From Xestospongia muta (taxonomy: Eukaryota; Porifera; Demospongiae; Haplosclerida; Petrosiidae), in the NCBI GenBank assembly GCA_963693285.1, contig OY848926.1:749001-813000 (forward strand): DNA of 64,000 nt. Reading direction: 5' to 3'. The notes beneath the pieces were generated by a model. That model did no database searches. It had not been told where the DNA came from and saw only the letters and a program-made list of their open reading frames with translations. Positions 23,201 through 38,038 of this stretch are shown piece after piece (the first letter of the stretch is position 1; each line of letters begins with the position of its first letter). The translations under genes were made by a program, and so were the position numbers.

Positions 23201-26200
23201 TTCCCCATTGTCCATTACAGTAGACCTCAACACGTCCTTCATTAACAAAGTTACCTCCTTGTAGACGTATCATACCAGGATAAGGATTACTGTCCCAGAT
23301 CCTAGTGGTATCTGTAACAGTTAGCAATAACATATCACCATAGCATTAAAGCTTACAGCAGGAAACAGTAGCATCATAACTATCAGTACATCCATTATCA
23401 ATACGTGTAGAGTAGTAACACTGTAAAATAGTGAGGTAACTGCTGTGAGGACAGTCCAAATTATCCAAAAGCATCTCATTATAATCTATCCCAAAACTGA
23501 TGAAAAGAAATTCAATATTTTAATTTTAAAAGTTAAACAAAATAGTATACTTTGTTAATCCAGCTCTAAAGTAACTAGAGGCTCCAGTATATCCTAACTG
23601 ATGACAGATGACATCAGCTTCATATTGATCATACTCATCATCATCACAGATATTACCCCACTCTCCATTATACCATATCTGTACTATACCATAGTAATAG
23701 GAGGATGAAGTGACTCCATTACGATACAGATGTACAACACCATTGCTAGCAGGTCCTATTGTAAATTTGTTTATATCTTTAATTATTATAATCTGTTTAA
23801 TTTAATTGTTACCTCTACAAGTTTTTTCAGTCACTGTGTTTGCAACTGATGTGTCAGTGTTGACTTAAAAAAGTAGATAGTTACAAATAAATAGAATATA
23901 ATAATAACTTACTACATTCTACAGTGACATCTTTAAAGTGAGTACAATTAGTTACTGAAATTAATGGACAGCTGTTACTGTAAGTAATACATTTGTCTGA
24001 GGAATAACTGTTCATATTAGTTAGCCATATTGGTTGAGAGGAGATACCAGGTCTGTAATAATAAATCATGAAATATGTGATGGACAATCATCTGATTGCT
24101 TACAAAATGAATTTATTATAATTAATGTATCCATTATATCCCAGTTGTTTACAGAGCACAAGTGCATCAGAAAAACTAAATCCATTATTACATATTGTAC
24201 CCCACTGTCCATTACAGTAGACCTCAACACGTCCTTGATTAGAATAACTACCTCCTTGGAGACGTATCATACCAGGATAAGGATTATTGTTCCAAATTCT
24301 AGTAGTATCTGTAATAAAATTAATGTTAACAAGACTTTTTTTAATGTATGTAAAAATCACTCACAGCAGTACACAGTAGCATCATAAGAATTAGAACTAC
24401 ATCCACTATATATATATGTAGAGTAGGAACACTGTAAGATAGTGAGGTAGTTGTTGTTAGCACAGCTGACATGATTAAGACTCATTGATTTATAGTCAGT
24501 ACCATATCTACACAATATTGAATATTAATTACACAAGATGTATATAACTAACCTCATTAATCCAGCTCTATTGTAACTAGAGGCTCCAATATATCCTAAC
24601 TGATGACAGATAACATCAGCTTCATATTGACTATAGTCAGTATCATCACAGATATTACCCCACTCTCCATTATATCGTATCTGTACTATACCATAGTAAT
24701 AGGAGGATGAAGTCACTCCATTACGATAGAGACGTACAACACCATTACTAAACCCTGCATTAAATAATAATTGCAATGTTGATGAACGTCTCTCTCTTTT
24801 ATAACAATCTTACTACAAGTAGTTATAATGGTACTTGATTTGCTATAGGAAGTACGATAAGCTAGTGGACAGAGGAAGTAAGATCATTTCTATACATATA
24901 TATTCTACTAACTGCATTCCACAGTGACATCTTCAGAGTGAGTACAACTAGTTATTGAAGTTGATGGACAGGAATTTCTATTACCATAACATGAGTCAGA
25001 GGAAGAACTAGACATGTATGTACTCCAAATTGGTTGACTGGAACTACCAGGTCTATTACAGTGATACAAAAACCTTCATAAATGAAATTCTTAAGAATTA
25101 TCATATTATATTAAGTAAAGTGAAATAAGATTCTTTTAGCTTTAAGTTGAAAATTTTAAGATTTTAGTACTATATCATCAGAAACAATTAATCAATTAGT
25201 TTTCCAAACAGCAGGGATTGGTCTTTCTCTTAAAAATTGGTATCATAATATATACAATACTAATAATTATACTAATATACAACAAGAAAAGTTAAGTCTT
25301 TAATCTCATTTCTGACCCAAGAAAGTTCCTTAGATAATTAGTTATCGGGATTTAATGAACAGTTTTAGCTGCAATATTGTCTCTACTAACTCTGTTATTA
25401 AGTCTATGAATTCTATATTAATGAAGTTAGTAAATGTGATATTGACTAAGAAAGAATGTACTAGGCTTAAAAAAGAAAACCATCAATAGTAGAAACCAAT
25501 GAACGCACTATGTCAGATGTTTAATTATTAAAAGAGTTAAGACTAGGCCTATAGCAAATGATAACTTTGGATGTTGATGTTGAAAGCCTTACAATTATGA
25601 AGCTATTATGGACAAAGAAGATAAAATGTTTTAATTTTACATAGACATTACTACCATATTGTGCCTGATTGTTGCATTACTCACAGACTAAGGTGATCAT
25701 ATCTATAGTAATAGTTATATCCCAGTTGTTTACAGATAGTTTGAGCATCAGTAGAACCAAATCCATTATCACATATTGTTCCCCATTGTCCATTACAGTA
25801 GACCTCAACACGTCCTTCATTAGAATAACTACCTCCTTGAAGACGTATCATACCAGGAAATGGACTACTGTTCCAGATTCTAGTGGTATCTGTAACATGT
25901 ATGGTAATTGTTATGTAAATATTTAACTCACAGCAATACACAGTAGCATCATAAGAGTTAGTGTTAGCACATCCACTGTCAGTAGATATAGAGAATAAAC
26001 ACTGAAAGATAGTGAGGTAGTTGTTACTGGCACAGTTTAGGTCATCTATCTTTATAAATAGAGTATCAGTGCCATAACTGGACAAAAAAATGAGTAAACA
26101 AGAAATTAAACTAACTCTTACTAACCTCATTAATCCAGCTCTAGAGTAACTAGAGGCTCCAGTATATCCTAACTGATGACAGATGACATTAGCTTCAGTA

Positions 26201-26439
26201 GAATTGTAGTAGTGATCATCACAGATATTACCCCATCCATTATTGTAATAGACCCTCACAATACCATAGTAATAAGATGATGAGGCTGAATTGTATCGAG
26301 AGAGAATCACAGCACCTTTTGACACAGCTGTGAAGCAAAGAAATATGTCATACAAATTTTAATTGATCTTACCAACAGCAGACAATGGTAGAAAACAAAG
26401 CAGAACTACTACACTCAAAGACATGTAGTAGACAGTCAT
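20296..26439 (-). CDS. SRCR multidomain receptor R3 (complete, shortened tail)
   Basis: The signal-peptide exon is 26439-26373. Five two-domain SRCR modules lie at about 26329-24913, 24750-23913, 23756-22926, 22775-21764 and 21616-20714, with linker exons between them, a stalk exon at about 20669-20597 and a last exon 20522-20296. The last exon encodes TM helix VVSSLVMILLLVIAIVIAIV, KRNRHK and a short tail ending KSVYHNVSNIDYDPTC. S-V-Y-H-N-V matches the ITIM pattern [ILVS]xYxx[ILV]. Compared with R2 the tail stops about 20 codons early; the homologue of the R2 C-terminus (NISYIIQPDSPSITL) survives after the stop. Exon order and size match R1 and R4 almost base for base, which implies recent duplication. 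No other damage was seen. Confidence 0.85.
21920..21962. repeat. AT/ATAC microsatellite in an R3 intron
   Basis: A run of atat followed by atacat units. The equivalent R1 position (994-1040) is pure TA and R4 (33,525-33,566) is like R3, so this microsatellite distinguishes the copies. Confidence 0.85.
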
Positions 26440-28094
26440 TTCTGACATCAATGATATCTAATTTTGAGGACAGGATGATCGGCTGCTTATAACAGTAAAT
26501 TGTAAACTAGATTCATCATCCCACAAAAAGTAAACATGATGAACTCAAGCTTAACAATCAAGAGCAGAAAAGTATTTACATTTATGAAGTCAATGAAATA
26601 ATATAATAGTACGAACACAAACCTATTAAATTTTAAAATAAATAATAAATGTTATTGAACATATTATGTACACATTGTTAATGGATTGACTCCATTAGAC
26701 ATAGTCATCAGTCACATGCTCTTATGTCTTTAATATATACAACTGCAAACAAGTAGCCCCCACTACTAACATATGTAAGCAATTAGCACAATTGTAGCAA
26801 TAAATATATATAATAATAGAATATTGTTATTTAATAAATCTAACAGACAATTGTCATAGTATGAAGAAGAAATAGAGTCAATTTGACTGTACAAAGTAAT
26901 GATGTTTATAGTTGTTTAACATAATACTTGATTATCATATGTAGACATTATCAGCAAATGTTCTACTATTATATCTGCTATCACACTAATTCCATACAGT
27001 ACATCATTAATAAGTGTTTTAAGATCCTTAATACAACCTCTTACTGCTGAATACATGATAACATTGAATGTGAGTGTGGAATAACATTTAATATCATTAA
27101 CAAAATGTGTACATTTGTATCACATTAGATAGCTTGAATTTTTGAACTTTTATTAGAAGATGTATTCTACAACAGGGCTGATCAATAATAATACTATAAG
27201 CTACATAATAATAGAGTAGTAGATAAGTGTGTGTATTAATGTCTTAATAACAACAACAACAAGAGAGTAGTACATTATACTATATATATATTAGTATATG
27301 ACACAATGTCACATGATTTGATTTAATATAGAGAGATATCTAACACAACAGTCAATCACTCTATAGAACACATCAGTTCTCTGAATTGTTGTAATTATTG
27401 AAAGATTTGTTGAAACTGAAAGTGTAGCCTAATAAGAAAAGAAAGAAAAAATTGTAAGTCTAGAATATCATAATGTGTGTAAAAACAATACAATAACATT
27501 ACCATATATTTATAGTAAAGTATACTAACTGATATAATATATACTATACTAGTATAATATATACTATACTGATATAATAATTATATACTATACTGATATA
27601 ATATATACTATACAGTTATAATATATACTTTACTGATATAATATAGCTAATATAATATATACTATACTGGTCGGTATAATATATACTATACCGATATAAT
27701 ATATACTATACTGACATAATATATACTATACTGATATGATATATACTATACCAATATAATACATACTATACTGATATTATATATGCTTTACCAATATAAT
27801 ACATACTATACTGATATAATATATGCTATACCGATATAATACATACTATACCGATATAATATATACTATACTGACATAATATATACTATATTGATATAAT
27901 ATATACTATACATACTATATTGATATAATATATACTATACTGGTATAATATATACTAGACTGATATAATATATACTATAATGATATAATATATACTAGAC
28001 TGATATAATATATACTATACTAGTGTATTATAAATATGACACTACATATTATATTATATATATGATACTACATTAATATAATGATATCTATGTA
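26440..28094. other. 5' flank of R3, Mask 3' flank copy and expanded minisatellite
   Basis: 26,440-27,145 matches the upstream regions of R1 and R4. 27,145-27,515 matches Mask 3' flank. The rest is the expanded 20-bp minisatellite. The terminal Mask exon expected here ([12 protein letters not shown] ... stop) is absent, apparently lost in the minisatellite region. No gene seen. Confidence 0.65.
27520..28030. repeat. expanded 20-bp AT-rich minisatellite
   Basis: About 25 imperfect copies of tatactatactgatataata, the largest of the four arrays of this unit in the window. It occupies the place where the last Mask exon lies in the other copies. Confidence 0.9.
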
Positions 28095-29510
28095 ATATTA
28101 TTACCTATATTTTTCACATAAACTTACTTTTGGTATTCCAACTTCAGCAAAGTCCTTTTCACTCATTAACAACAGTGCATGATCAACTTCATTTTTCTAA
28201 ACAACACATTCTCATTATAAACAATACATTATTACATGATATTACCTGAAAGAGATCATTGTATTTCTCTAAACCTAACCTCTCCAGTAAACTACCTAGA
28301 TCATCTTGAGATAGATCACCAGCTGTAATAGGACTTGAGTTTGAAGTAATACTATTACCAGAACAGACTACAGTAGAACTAGGAGGTGGACCTAAGGAAG
28401 GCCAATCTGAAGTTGGTTCTCTTGAAATATTAGCTGTTTTACTCCAACCAGATTCATCAGAACCACCTAGTTAGAACATATATTATGACAATACAGTTAT
28501 GAGTGAAGATAAATGATATTTTAGTCAAAGTTATAATACTTACCTACATTAAGAGAATATGACCAAACATTACTAATACCTACAATAAAAAGAAACATTT
28601 TATTATTATTATTATTGAATATTAAGGAGAGACTTTAGAGTTAAATATAGTAAAGTACTGTTTGTACAAACTATACCTGATGTCAACATAGATAATGTTG
28701 AAGATCCTGATATATAATGGTAGGATCATGAATACTTTCGTTGTTCCTAACTAGTAAAATATTACTCCTCAACAGGTGACATGACACACCAACTGGCAAT
28801 AAAAAATAGCAATAATAATAATTCTAGTAATAGTAGTAACCTGAAGTACTGCTTTACCAATAATGTGATGGGTAACCTCACCAACTCCTATAGGGCGTAC
28901 ACCAGGATGCTTGTCTATTGCAATCAATCTACTGGCAAGGAGTGGGTGAAGACCAGCTGGATCTACATGGGAGGTACATATTCATTTTGTCAATGAAGCA
29001 AGAGTAGAGCATAAGTCAGCTGATGAGGACTGGAATGAGGTACACAGTTTTTTTCCAAGCAGCAGCGTCAAGACCTGATGGACCAGAAGAACCATTAATC
29101 TTTAGTGTAAGGGACCTAATTACTAGGTGGCAGTGGTAGAATGTTTCCTAGGATAGATGAACCCATAGGCATTGTTAAAATATATTTTAGGTAGCTGGTG
29201 GATTTCCTAATATGGAACTGGTGGTTGTTGATGGGGGAGTGAACATATGGCCCTGTAACTAAAGAGTTAATAATAAATAATGATTTGATTATTTTAAGAG
29301 TTAAAATTTCTAATTCAGATCCTCCTTGCATGCCCGTAGGTACAAATGTAGAAGCATTAGGGTTAACATTACTAGCCTGAGATGATTTTACTAGACTCTG
29401 TTGTGAAGGACTTTTATTAGGACTACCTCTATCTTCATCAGGTGATCCTTGAAAAGGACTAACTGGTTTGGTCTGAACTTTCTTTAGATATTGGAGATAG
29501 AACATGACCT
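28095..29510 (-). pseudogene. Mask (ANKHD1-like) 3' fragment, copy 3
   Basis: Keeps the GSPDEDRGSPNKSPSQQ exon (about 29,505-29,310), pieces of the proline-rich exon (about 29,250-29,120 and up to 28,775), a damaged [13 protein letters not shown] exon (about 28,760-28,677), the short NVWSYS-type exon and both SAM exons (28,468-28,248; 28,198-28,130). The terminal exon is missing. A retroelement fragment of about 320 bp interrupts the proline-rich exon and most of that exon is deleted. It follows the SRCR pseudogene starting at 30716, with the same junction as copy 1, so copies 1 and 3 share one ancestral fusion. Confidence 0.8.
28803..29125 (-). mobile_element. reverse-transcriptase retroelement fragment (N-terminal palm region)
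   Basis: An insert between two halves of the Mask sequence actggcaat / ggcagtggt. The minus strand encodes SGPSGLDAAAWKK, then in other frames DPAGLHPLLASRLIAIDKH and PGVRPIGVGEV. This block (GPSGLDA, LASRLI, DK.PGVRPIGVGE) is the start of the reverse-transcriptase domain of the same protein family whose C-terminus is seen at 19,058-19,552. At least one frameshift and one stop lie between the blocks, so it is a dead fragment. Family assignment is from remembered motif patterns, not a search. Confidence 0.65.
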
Positions 29511-30716
<1,206 letters not shown>

Positions 30717-31886
30717 CATTGAAATAAATCTTGTGTAGTCTATAAATGACAGTCAGTTATTGATTTATAAACAAGATGTCTTTGTAAAGATGATCATCGT
30801 GTTTATTAATCTACATTATGTGTGTGTGTGTGTTGTGGATAACCTACAGTGAGTGGGTATGATAGAGATATGGGTATGATAGCCTACAAGCAACTGATGG
30901 TACCTCCAAAATAAAATATAGTCCCGAGGTAATCAGTCTCTTTAGTAGTTGTAGGGTGGTCATCCTCTAATTTTATTTTTAAGAACAGAAGTGGCCAGCC
31001 AACAACCTTTGGTTCAGAGGCAGTCAACCTCAAATAGTGAAATGTTGGTGAGAGGACAGTTGGCCTTGCGTGCTTATTCACTGGCCTGGGGGAGTGTCCC
31101 TTGCAATTCTACCAACCATTCTCTCATCTACATTAGGAAGTTGCTGGGTTGCCTGTTTAAGTGTTGTTTTATTGTACAGTGGTTAGCTTCAGAATATTAA
31201 TTGTGTCTACTTATAATCTTGTTCTTATGTTTTGTACTATTCATGTATGTAGCCATAGAATGATACATTGTCTATAGTAATCACTTAAAGCAATGTCCCT
31301 ACTTATAATAAATACAAGTTTAAAAATTTGTTTGTCTATTACTTATTCAAAACTATTGGAGAACTCCAAATGTATAAACTTATAAGTACATTAATCTGAG
31401 CACTTACAAACTATAAGTGATGTGTCTACATATCATTAGTTGATTTGTAGCTGTAACAATCTTCCTAATACAAACACTGCTGTTAGGATTATATTAAACA
31501 ATCATTATGAGTTTCTATGTAAATCACTTGCTGTGGACACACCAACTATGTGTATCAGTTGATACTACATTATAGAACTCATATACCAATCAGCAATGTC
31601 TACTTTATTATTAGAACACTAATAATATTGTATATCATCAGTTGTAACAATAGCTGATCAAAATTTATAGGAAAAATCATAGCAGCTGGTACTACATACA
31701 AATAATGAACCAATATAAACAAACGATTACAGTTACTTTACAAGTAGTAGACAACAATTTTAGTTGAAGTTAATTGTGACATGTATCATGTGGAGAAAAA
31801 GAAAACTGTCACAGAGTAATGCTTGGACTGTCTGGTTGAATAATATAGCTAATGTTTCCAAAAGAATGAAAATGATGGATCTGCTG
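30717..31886. other. intergenic: 3' flank of R4
   Basis: Matches the 9,756-10,886 region. It holds the GAGG/CCTC repeat segment (30,880-31,260), an insertion of about 150 bp not found at 10,480 (31,272-31,430), then receptor 3' flank. Residual tail codons lie just downstream of the R4 stop (31,887). No gene seen. Confidence 0.55.
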
Positions 31887-34800
31887 TTAACATGTGGGGT
31901 CGTAATCAATGTTGCTAACATTATGATAAACGGATTTTGTTGTAGGATGATTAAAATGACTATGTTTATTCATCTCAACACTGTGACTATCAGATGATTG
32001 TTGTTTGTGACGATTCCTCTTAATACAAACAACTGCTATTACTATAGCAATTACTAGTAAGAGAATCATAACGAGAGATGATACAGCTCCAGATATAACT
32101 GCTGTTGTTTTTGCTGTGTTAAATTTAGAGAAAACACATTAAAAACAGCACACATAAAAATGCAATAAAACAACACACAAAAGAAAAGCAATGTACATAT
32201 TTAGACTTACATGAAGTAGCTAATACAGCTGAACTGATCTTACAAGTTTCGATACTTGTAATTACTGACTGGTTTCCATAATTTGCTAAATAAAAGTAAC
32301 ACTATTAACAATAATACAGGATACTTACTGCATTCAATAGTGACATCTTCAAGATGATTACAATCATGAACTGCAACATTAGGACATTGTTGACAGGACT
32401 GAACACAGTTACTACTAGAACTGCTACAATGGAACTCATCAAACCATATTGACAATGTAGAATTACCAGGTCTATAGTATTAATATAATAGAAATTAAAA
32501 TGCTATATATAAAAACTTTACCTTTGGAGATGTTTATATTTGATATAGTTAGAGTAACCAAGTTGTCTACAAATGACAGATGCTTCAGTAGCACCAAATC
32601 GATCATCACATATTGTTCCCCACTGTCCATTACAATAGACCTCTACACGTCCTTCATTAACAAAGTTACCTCCCTGAAGACGTATCATACCAGGGTAAGG
32701 ATTACTGTCCCAAATCCTAGTAGTATCTATATAAGTAGTAATAAGATGTACTGTACTGTCCAACTCACAGCAGGACACAGTAGCATCATAATAGTTAGAA
32801 CTACATCCACTATATATGTATGTAGAGAAGGAACATTGTAAGATAGTGAGGTAGTTGTTGTTAGCACAGTTTACATCATCCAGTATTGTTGGGCTATTAT
32901 CTTGTCCAAACCTAAGAAAAAATATGTAAAGGCCACAACAAAAGAAATAATGTAGATATTTTTGCTAATTTCTTGGAAAATTAGAGGCAAATTAATTTCA
33001 TTGCAATTTAGTAATCACTATACTCACTTCACTGATCCAGCTCTAGAATAACTAGAGGCTCCAGTATATCCTAACTGATGACAGATGACATCAGCTTCAT
33101 ATTGATCATACTCATCATCATCACAGATATTACCCCACTCTCCATTATACCATATCTGTACTATACCATAGTAATAGGAGGATAAGGTAACTCCATTACG
33201 ATAGAGACGTACAACACCATTACTTGCTGGTCCTAATATATCATTTCAAATTTCGTCAGTTATATATTTGCTACCTGAACAAGTTTGGATAAGGTTAGTA
33301 CTGGTAGTATTTTTTGCTATAAAGAGATTGATGTAATATTAATGTATCTGATAAACGTTTCACTTACTACATTCTACAGTAACATCTTCAAAGTGAGTAC
33401 AACTAGTTACTGAAGTTAATGGACAGGTGTTACTATAGGTAATACATTTGTTTGAGGAATAACTGTTTATATTAGTTAGCCATATTGGTTGAGATATATT
33501 ACCAGGTCTACAGAGATATGTTATAAATGAATATATATATATATACATATACATATACATATACATCACTGCTATAGTATTATTGCACTGACTTTAGACC
33601 TTACTAAAAATTATAATGTAGCATATTGCAAAGATATTCAGGGTTCAAAGTAAAAACACAATAAGAAATCTCACAAATTGTGATAGTTCATTTTAACATA
33701 TCCAGAATATCCAAGTTGTTTACAGATAGTGTTAGCATCAGTAGAACTAAATCCATCATCACATATTGTTCCCCACTGTCCATTACAGTAGACTTCAACA
33801 CGTCCTTCATTAACAAAGTCACCTCCTTGGAGACGTATCATACCAGGATAAGTATTACTGTCCCAGATCCTAGTAGTATCTATATAAGTAGTAATAAGAT
33901 GTACTGTACTGTCCAACTCACAGCAGGACACAGTAGCGTCATAATAGTTAGAACTACAGCCACAAAATATGTATGTAGAGTAGGAACACTGTAAGATAGT
34001 GAAGTAGTTGTTGTTAGCACAGTTGACATTATCCAGTATTGTTGGACTATTATCTTGTCCAAACCTAAGAAAAATATGTAAAGGCTACAACAAAAGAAAT
34101 GTAGACATTTTTTTCTCATTTCTTGGAAAATTAAAGGCAAATTAATTTCATTGCAATTTAGTAATCACTATACTCACCTCACTGATCCAGCTCTAGAGTA
34201 ACTAGAGGCTCCAGTATATCCTAACTGATGACAGATGACATCAGCTTCATATTGATCATAGTCATCATCATCACAGATATTACCCCACTCTCCATTATAC
34301 CATATCTGTACTATACCATAGTAATAGGAGGATGAGGTCACTCCATTATGATAGAGACGTACAACACCATTACCATTAGGACCTAATTAATTTAAAATTA
34401 ACAATAAACATATTAATAACTTATTAAATAATTTACCAATACAAGTGTTATTAGTGGTAGTACTTGAAGACTGTATATTGTAAGCTAAAAAGAAATACAA
34501 ATTTTATGAGATATAGTAGTTGTAACTGACTGCATTCTATAGTGATATCTTCAGTGTGGGAACAACTGGTGACTTGTGAAGTAGGACAACCATTTCTTGT
34601 ACTAATACATTGATCAGTTGATTTAGTATAGACATTAGTCATCCATATAGTAGTTGAATTACCAGGTCTAAAAATATTGTAAAATAAAATGAATATTCTC
34701 TATCATTACATACAGTGACAAGTGGTTATAATTTGTATATCCAGTATATCCCAGCTGTTTACAAATGATATTAGCATCATCAGAACCAAATCTATCATCA

Positions 34801-37800
34801 CATATTGTTCCCCATTGTCCATTACAGTAGACCTCAACACGTCCTTGATTAACAAAGTTACCTTCTTGTAGACGTATCATACCAGGATAAGGATTACCGT
34901 CCCAGATCCTAGTGACATCTGTAACAATTAGCAATAACATATCACCATAGTACTAAAGCTTACAGCAGGAGACAGTAGCATCGTAAGAGTTATTACATCC
35001 ATTATCAATATGTGTAGAGTAGGAACATTGTAAAATTGTGAGGTAGTTATTATGAGGACAGTCCAAATTATTCAAAAGCATCTCATTATAATCTATCCCA
35101 AAACTGACAAAAAAATTCAATATATTGATTTTAAAAGTTAAATAAAATAGTATACTTCATTAATCCAGCTCTAGAGTAACTAGAGGCTCCAGTATATCCT
35201 AACTGATGACAAATAACATCAGCTTCATATTGATCATAGTCATCATCATCACAGATATTACCCCACTCTCCATTATACCATATCTGTACTATACCATAGT
35301 AATAGGAGGATGAGGTCACTCCATTACGATAGAGATGTACAACACCATTACTATTAGGTCCTATTGTAAATTTGTTTATATCTTTAATTATTATAATCTG
35401 TTTAATTTAATTGTTACCTCTACAAGTTTTTTCAGTCACTGTGTTTGCAACTGATGTGTCAGTGTTGACTTAAAAAAGTAGATAGTCACAAACAAATAGA
35501 ATATAATAATAACTTACTACATTCTACAGTAACATCTTCAAAGTGAGTACAATTAGTTAAAGAAGTTAATGAACAGGTGTTACTGTAAGTAATACATTTG
35601 TCTGAGGAATAACTGTTCATATTAGTTAGCCATATTGGTTGAGATGAGATACCAGGTCTGTAATAATAAATCATGAAATATGTGATGGAAAATCATCTGA
35701 TCACTCACAAAATGAATTGATTATAATTAATGTATCCAGTATATCCCAGTTGTTTACAGAGCACAAGTGCATCAGTAGAATCAAATCCATTATTACATAT
35801 TGTTCCCCACTGTCCATTACAGTAGACCTCAACACGTCCTTGATTAGAATAACTACCTCCTTGAAGACGTATCATACCAGGATAAGGATTATTGTTCCAA
35901 ATTCTAGTGGTATCTGTAATGAAATTAATGTTAACAAGAATTTTTTTAATGTATGTAAAAATCACTCACAGCAGTACACAGTAGCATCATAAGAGTTAGA
36001 ACTACATCCACTATATATATAAGTAGAGTAGGAACATTGTAAGATAGTGAGAAAGTTGTTGTTAGCACAGCTGACACGATTAAGTCTCATTGGGTTATAG
36101 TCAGTACCATATCTATACAACATTGAATATTAATTACACAAGATGAATATAACTAACCTCATTAATCCAGATCTATTGTAACTAGAGGCTCCAATATATC
36201 CTAACTGATGACAGATAACATCAGCTTCATATTGATCATAGTCAGTATCATCACAGATATTACCCCACTCTCCATTATATCGTATCTGTACTATACCATA
36301 GTAATAGAAGGGTGAGGTGACTCCATTACGATAGAGACGTACAACACCATTACTAAACCCTGCATTAAATAATAATTGCAATGTTGATGAACGTCTCTCT
36401 CTTTTATAACAATCTTACTACAAGTAGTTATAGTGGTACTTGATTTGCTATAGGAAGTATGATAAGCTAGTGGACAGAGGAAGTAAGATCATTTCTATAC
36501 ATATATATTCTACTAACTGCATTCCACAGTGACATCTTCAGAGTGAGTACAACTAGTTATTGAAGTTGATGGACAGGAATTTCTATTACCATAACATGAG
36601 TCAGAGGAAGAACTAGACATGTGTGTACTCCAAATTGGTTGACTGGAACTACCAGGTCTATTACAGTGATACAAAAACCTTCATAAATGAAATTCTTAAG
36701 AATTATCATATTATATTAAGTAAAGTGAAATAAGATTCTTTTAGCTTTAAGTTAAAACTTTTAAGATTTAAGTACTATATCATCAGAAACAATTAATCAA
36801 TTAGTTTTCCAAACAGCAGGGATTGGTCTTTCTCTTAGATATCAATAACATAATATATACAATACTAATATTTATACTAATATACAACAAGAAAAGTTAA
36901 GTCTTTAATCTCATTTCTGACCCAAGAAAGTTCTTTACATAATTAGTTATTGGAATTTAATGAACAGTTTTAGCTCCAATATTACATCTACTAACTCTGC
37001 TATTAAATCTATGGATTCTATATTAATGAAGTTAGTAAAAGTGATAATGACTAAGAAAGAATGTACTAGGCTTGAAAAGTAAACCATCAATAGTAGAAAC
37101 CAATGAACCCGCTATGTCAGATGTTTAATTATTGAAAGAGTTAAGACTAGGCCTACAGCAAATGATAACTTTGGATATTGATGTTGAAAGCCTTACAATT
37201 ATGAAGCTATTGTGGACAAAGAAGATAAAATGTTTTAATTTTACATAGACATTACTACCATATTGTGCCTGATTATTGTATTACTTACAGACTAAGGTGA
37301 TCATATCTATAGTAATAGTTATATCCCAGTTGTTTACAGATAGTTTGAGCATCAGTAGAACCAAATCCATTATCACACATTGTTCCCCACTGTCCATTAC
37401 AGTAGACTTCGACACGTCCTTCATTAGAATAACTACCTCCTTGGAGACGTATCATACCAGGAAATGGACTACTGTTCCAGATTCTAGTGGTATCTGTAAC
37501 TTGTATGGTAATTGTCAGGAAAATATTTAACTCACAGCAATACACAGTAGCATCATAAGAGTCACTGTTAGTACATTCACTATCAATGATTGTAGAAAAT
37601 AAACACTGAAAGATAGTGAGGTAGTTGTTACTGGAACAGTTTAGGTCATCCATCTTCATAGATAGAGTATCAGTGCCATAACTGGATAGAAAAACGAGTT
37701 AACAAGGAATTAAACTAACTCTTACTAACCTCACTAATCCAGCTCTAGAGTAACTAGAGGCTCCAGTATATCCTAACTGATGACAGATGACATTAGCTTC

Positions 37801-38038
37801 AGTAGAATTGTAGTAGTAATCATCACAGATATTACCCCATCCATTGTAATAGATCCTCACAATACCATAGTAATAAGATAATGAGGCTGAATTGTATCGA
37901 AAGAGAACCACAGCACCTTTTGACACAGCTGTGAAGCAAAAATATGTCATACAAATTTTAATTGATCTTACCAACAGCAGACAATGGTAGAAAACAAAGC
38001 AGAACTACTACACTCAAAGACATGTAGTAGACAGTCAT
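31887..38038 (-). CDS. SRCR multidomain receptor R4 (complete, shortened tail)
   Basis: The signal-peptide exon is 38038-37972. Five two-domain SRCR modules lie at about 37927-36517, 36356-35521, 35364-34532, 34382-33371 and 33230-32331. A stalk exon follows at about 32291-32214 and the last exon is 32113-31887. The TM helix is VVSSLVMILLLVIAIVIAVV, then KRNRHK and a tail with KSVYHNVSNIDYDPTC. It has the same early stop as R3, with the ancestral tail codons left downstream, so the shortening predates the R3/R4 split. Near-identical to R1 and R3 in exon order and intron size, including a shared intron of about 620 bp inside module 1. Module 2 has small changes (GVTSPFYYYG). No inactivating change was seen. 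Confidence 0.85.

Noticed and set aside
28781..28996. 71-codon plus-strand ORF (MTHQLAIKNSNNNN...)
   Set aside because: It crosses the junction of a Mask fragment and a retroelement insert; the opposite strand carries recognisable reverse-transcriptase motifs.
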